From the NCBI RefSeq assembly GCF_900114625.1, contig NZ_FOZL01000002.1, positions 1-64,000 on the forward strand: a stretch of 64,000 nt of DNA, in the 5' to 3' direction. The stretch comes from Granulicella pectinivorans (GTDB lineage Bacteria > Acidobacteriota > Terriglobia > Terriglobales > Acidobacteriaceae). Below the pieces are notes generated by a model. That model was not told the origin of the DNA and made no database searches. It worked only from the letters and a program-made list of their open reading frames with translations. Made by a program: the position numbers and the translations under genes. Shown here piece after piece: positions 61,245 through 64,000 of this stretch; the stretch's first letter is position 1, and every line of letters starts with the position of its first letter.

Positions 61245-63905
61245 ATGGCGAATCGCCGGTCGTTTTTGCAAAGTGTGTTGGGTGTAGGCGCGGGGCTGTT
61301 TGCTTCAGAGAAGATGACGGCCGCGGTGCCGAAGACGGTTGGCGCGCACGTGCCGGTGGTGACGACCGAGGTAGGCGACCTGCCGTTCACGATGGATGGC
61401 GACTGGAAGGTGTTCCACCTGATTGCGGAGGTGTTGCAGCAGGAGATCGCTCCGGGGAAGACGCTGGACCTTTGGGGTTTCAATGGGTCGGCTCCGGGGC
61501 CTACGATCCAGGTATTTCAGGGCGACAAGGTCAGGGTGATCTTTGAGAACCGCCTGCCGGAGGCGAGTTCGATTCACTGGCATGGCTTTGAAGACACGAT
61601 TGCGAACGATGGGCAGCCGGGGATCAGCCAGGAGCCGGTGTTGCCGGGGGCGTCGTTTACGTATGAGTTCGAGATCCACCAGGAGGGCACGTACTTCTAC
61701 CACTCGCACATGGCGATGCAGGAGATGGTGGGGTTGCTGGGTGCGTTCATCATGCATCCGCGCAAGGCGTACGAGCCGCACTGCGAGAAGGACTTTGTGG
61801 TGCATCTGCAGGAGTACGCGGTGCTGCCCAATAATACGGTTCCGGACTCGATGAAGATGGAGTTCAACTGGCTGGTGCTGAATGGCAAATCAGGGCCGGC
61901 GACGACGCCGCTGATTGTGCGGCTGGGGGATCGGGTGAGGATACGGTTTGTGAATATGGGGATGGATCACCATCCGATGCATCTGCATGGGCACACGTTC
62001 CATGTGACCGGCACGGAGGGTGGACGGATTCCCGAGGCGGGGTGGTGGCCGGGGAATACGGTGCTGGTAGGCGTAGCGCAGAGCAGGACGGTGGAGTTTG
62101 TGGCGAAGAATCCGGGGGACTGGATGCTGCACTGCCACCTGCCGCACCACATGATGAACCAAATGTCGTCGATTGCGGGAAAGATGACGCGCGGGGATGG
62201 CATGGGCATGACGGATGGCGTGTCGAAGCAGGCGAACGATGTGCCGGGGTATCCGCAGGATGCGTTTATGGAAGGGCCGATGATGGCGATGGATGCGGCC
62301 GTCGATATTCCGGAGAACCATGGGTTGAAGGCGGGCTGGAGCCAATACATGGCGGGGATGATGACGTTTGTGCGCGTGCTGCCGCCGGCGGAATACGATG
62401 CGGTGATTGGGAAGATGAACGCCGCGAAGAGGGCGCGGGATCCGTACGCTTCGATCCTGGGAAAGATTGTTCCTGTTTTGGTGGCTTTTTTAATGGGCGG
62501 GATGGCCTGGGGGCAGTCGATGCCCGGGATGGATATGTCCATGCCGATGACGCAGCATCAGCATATGCCGGGGATGGATATGTCGAAGCCCGCGGTGCAG
62601 ACTGGTCCGCGGGTGCGGGATACGCAGGCTTTGCAGGAGCCGGAGAATCCGACGAAGCGGACGGGGGGGTCGGTCGCGGCGCCGGAGCTGCTGGGTGGGC
62701 TTGAGAGGCGGCCTGCGCTTTTCCTGGAGGACTTTCTGGCCATGGCGGAGAAGCAGAACCCCACGATCTCCCAGGCACAGACGATGGTCAAAGGCGCGGC
62801 GGCGCGGGCTTTGCAGGCGGGACTGTATCCGAATCCGAGCGTGGGGTATCAGGGAGAGCAGATTCGCGGAGGAACGTATGGGGGCGGCGAGCAGGGAGGG
62901 TATGTCGAGCAGGAGATTGTGATGGGGGGCAAGCTTGGGCTGCGACGCGATGTGTACCGGCAGCAGGGCAAGGCGGATGCGATTGGCGTGGAGGAGCAGA
63001 GGGCTCGGGTGAAGAACGATGTGACGCGAGCGTTCTACGCGGCGCTGGTGGCGCAGGCGGTGGTAGAGGTGAGGAAGCAGATGGCAGGGGTGGCGCTGGA
63101 TGCGGTCGAGACGGTGCATCAGCTTGCGAATGTGGGACAGGCGGATGCTCCGGACATTCTGCAGACGGAGGTGGAAGCCGAACAGGCGAAGGTTGATTTC
63201 GTGGCCGCGCAGAGGAGATACCTCGAGGAGTTTGCGGTGCTGGCTGCGGTGTCGGGACGGCAGGATCTGGGCGTGAGTCGTGTGGCTGGGGATCTGGAGG
63301 CGCTGCCTGAGATGGATGCGGAGAAGATGGCGGCATCGATTGGCGACAGCAACCCGATGGTGAAGCGTCTGGAGCAACAGGTTGGGGTGAGCGAGGCGCA
63401 GTTGCGTGCGGCGCAGCGCGAGGTGATTCCGAATGTCGTCGTGCGGGCGGGAGAGCAGTACAACTTTGAACATGTGACCGACTTCCCTGCCCGGGCTGCA
63501 GGACCACAGAGCTTCGCGAGTGCCTCGGTGACACTGCCAGTGTGGAACCGGAACCAGGGCTCCGTCGCGGCCAATGAAGCGGAGGTGGAAAGGGCGAGGC
63601 AGGAGGTGGTTCGGGCAAGGCTGGCGTTGCGGCAGAAGGCAGAGCCGGTGGCGCAGGCCTATCTTGCGGCGCGGTTTGCAGCGGACCGGTACAAGACGGA
63701 GATGCTGCCCAGAGCACAGAGGGCGTATGAGCTGTACAAGGTGAAGTACGACGCGATGGCGCTGCCGTATCCGCAGGTTCTGCATTCGCAACTGAATTTG
63801 CTACAAATGCAGATTGGGTATCTGACGACACTTGGCGATGCGTGGCAGAGTGGGGTCGACCTGCAATACGGCGTTCTGCACGGAGGGCTGGAGATGCCCC
63901 GTTAG
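61245..63905 (+). CDS. Multicopper oxidase fused to TolC-family outer-membrane protein
   Basis: One 886-residue frame covers two normally separate copper-resistance proteins. Residues 1-390 are a multicopper oxidase with a Tat signal (MANRRSFLQSVLGVGAGLF) and the four copper motifs IHWHGF, FYHSHM, HPMHLHGHTF and HCHLPHHMMNQM. From Met391 (base 62415) a Sec-like signal appears (IVPVLVAFLMGGMAWGQ), then a Met/His-rich stretch (MPGMDMSMPMTQHQHMPGMDM), then a TolC/CusC-like outer-membrane factor to residue 886. Each half has the full length of its family, so a lost stop codon between two genes explains the frame best. AGAGGAGAG before ATG 61245 fixes the start; the internal ATG has only a weak site. 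Confidence 0.85.
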   Translation: MANRRSFLQSVLGVGAGLFASEKMTAAVPKTVGAHVPVVTTEVGDLPFTMDGDWKVFHLIAEVLQQEIAPGKTLDLWGFNGSAPGPTIQVFQGDKVRVIFENRLPEASSIHWHGFEDTIANDGQPGISQEPVLPGASFTYEFEIHQEGTYFYHSHMAMQEMVGLLGAFIMHPRKAYEPHCEKDFVVHLQEYAVLPNNTVPDSMKMEFNWLVLNGKSGPATTPLIVRLGDRVRIRFVNMGMDHHPMHLHGHTFHVTGTEGGRIPEAGWWPGNTVLVGVAQSRTVEFVAKNPGDWMLHCHLPHHMMNQMSSIAGKMTRGDGMGMTDGVSKQANDVPGYPQDAFMEGPMMAMDAAVDIPENHGLKAGWSQYMAGMMTFVRVLPPAEYDAVIGKMNAAKRARDPYASILGKIVPVLVAFLMGGMAWGQSMPGMDMSMPMTQHQHMPGMDMSKPAVQTGPRVRDTQALQEPENPTKRTGGSVAAPELLGGLERRPALFLEDFLAMAEKQNPTISQAQTMVKGAAARALQAGLYPNPSVGYQGEQIRGGTYGGGEQGGYVEQEIVMGGKLGLRRDVYRQQGKADAIGVEEQRARVKNDVTRAFYAALVAQAVVEVRKQMAGVALDAVETVHQLANVGQADAPDILQTEVEAEQAKVDFVAAQRRYLEEFAVLAAVSGRQDLGVSRVAGDLEALPEMDAEKMAASIGDSNPMVKRLEQQVGVSEAQLRAAQREVIPNVVVRAGEQYNFEHVTDFPARAAGPQSFASASVTLPVWNRNQGSVAANEAEVERARQEVVRARLALRQKAEPVAQAYLAARFAADRYKTEMLPRAQRAYELYKVKYDAMALPYPQVLHSQLNLLQMQIGYLTTLGDAWQSGVDLQYGVLHGGLEMPR

Positions 63906-63909
63906 CAGG

Positions 63910-64000
63910 GGATGTCGCTGCGCTTCGGGTCAATGCCCGGGGAGAAGACGATAGGGGGTCTCAAAGCGGCCGATCTGCATCACGGAACGCTCGTTCGGCG
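63910..64000 (+). CDS. Possible start of a further gene, cut by window end
   Basis: An ATG four bases after the fusion gene opens a frame (MSLRFGSMPGEKTIGGLKAA...) that runs to the window edge. AGGGG precedes the ATG. In copper-efflux operons the next gene is often a CusB-like adaptor, but this N-terminus shows no signal peptide, so I do not assign it. Confidence 0.2.

Noticed and set aside
62490..63791. Minus-strand frame of 433 codons
   Set aside because: It is antisense to the TolC-like half of the fusion gene and has a low-complexity His/Arg/Leu make-up.

Overview
The window looks like chromosomal DNA of a plant-polymer-degrading member of Acidobacteriota, most likely family Acidobacteriaceae (Granulicella, Edaphobacter or Terriglobus type). 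This is inferred from very large TonB-dependent receptors with an N-terminal carboxypeptidase-regulatory domain and no SusD partner, many secreted glycoside hydrolases with Sec or Tat signals, and the mix of housekeeping genes. I see no transposase, phage gene or CRISPR array. Most tracts over 250 bases without a gene are promoter regions or carry terminator hairpins.

Region 1 (about 0.3-38.5 kb) is a carbohydrate-use island. It encodes a GH31 alpha-xylosidase, three GH3 enzymes, a GH29-like hydrolase, a GH95 alpha-L-fucosidase/galactosidase, a GH106 alpha-L-rhamnosidase, an SGNH esterase, an HSL-type esterase, a TonB-dependent receptor and a secreted beta-propeller protein with Ig-like modules. 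Embedded in it is a sugar-acid pathway: SMP-30 lactonase, L-arabinonate-type dehydratase (IlvD/Edd), two SDR dehydrogenases and an FAH-family diketo-acid hydrolase. With a FadR-type GntR regulator and a TPR-HTH regulator, these look like a non-phosphorylative route from pentose or 6-deoxyhexose to pyruvate plus glycolate or lactate. Pyruvate phosphate dikinase lies in the same island. A short sequence, ATCATAYG or its complement, recurs in front of most of these units and may be a shared operator.

Region 2 (38.9-48.7 kb) starts with an unusual tRNA-Arg(CCT) and ispG. It then has a three-gene operon of small conserved proteins, the nickel-pincer nucleotide (NPN) cofactor genes larE, larC and larB, a LOV-GGDEF photoreceptor, a frameshifted membrane-protein gene and an aldo/keto reductase.

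Region 3 (48.8-64 kb) holds a second TonB receptor, rpsA and a secreted hydrolase. Next comes a cluster that may use the NPN cofactor: a LarA homologue, tagaturonate/fructuronate epimerase UxaE, gluconokinase and a mannonate/gluconate-type SDR. Together they suggest a bypass: tagaturonate to fructuronate to mannonate to gluconate to 6-phosphogluconate. After a GlcG-like gene and rpmB-rpmG come metal genes: a ZIP transporter, a small Cys/His/Met-rich exported protein, and one frame that joins a Tat-type multicopper oxidase to a TolC-family outer-membrane protein. All assignments come from reading the sequence; no database search was run.
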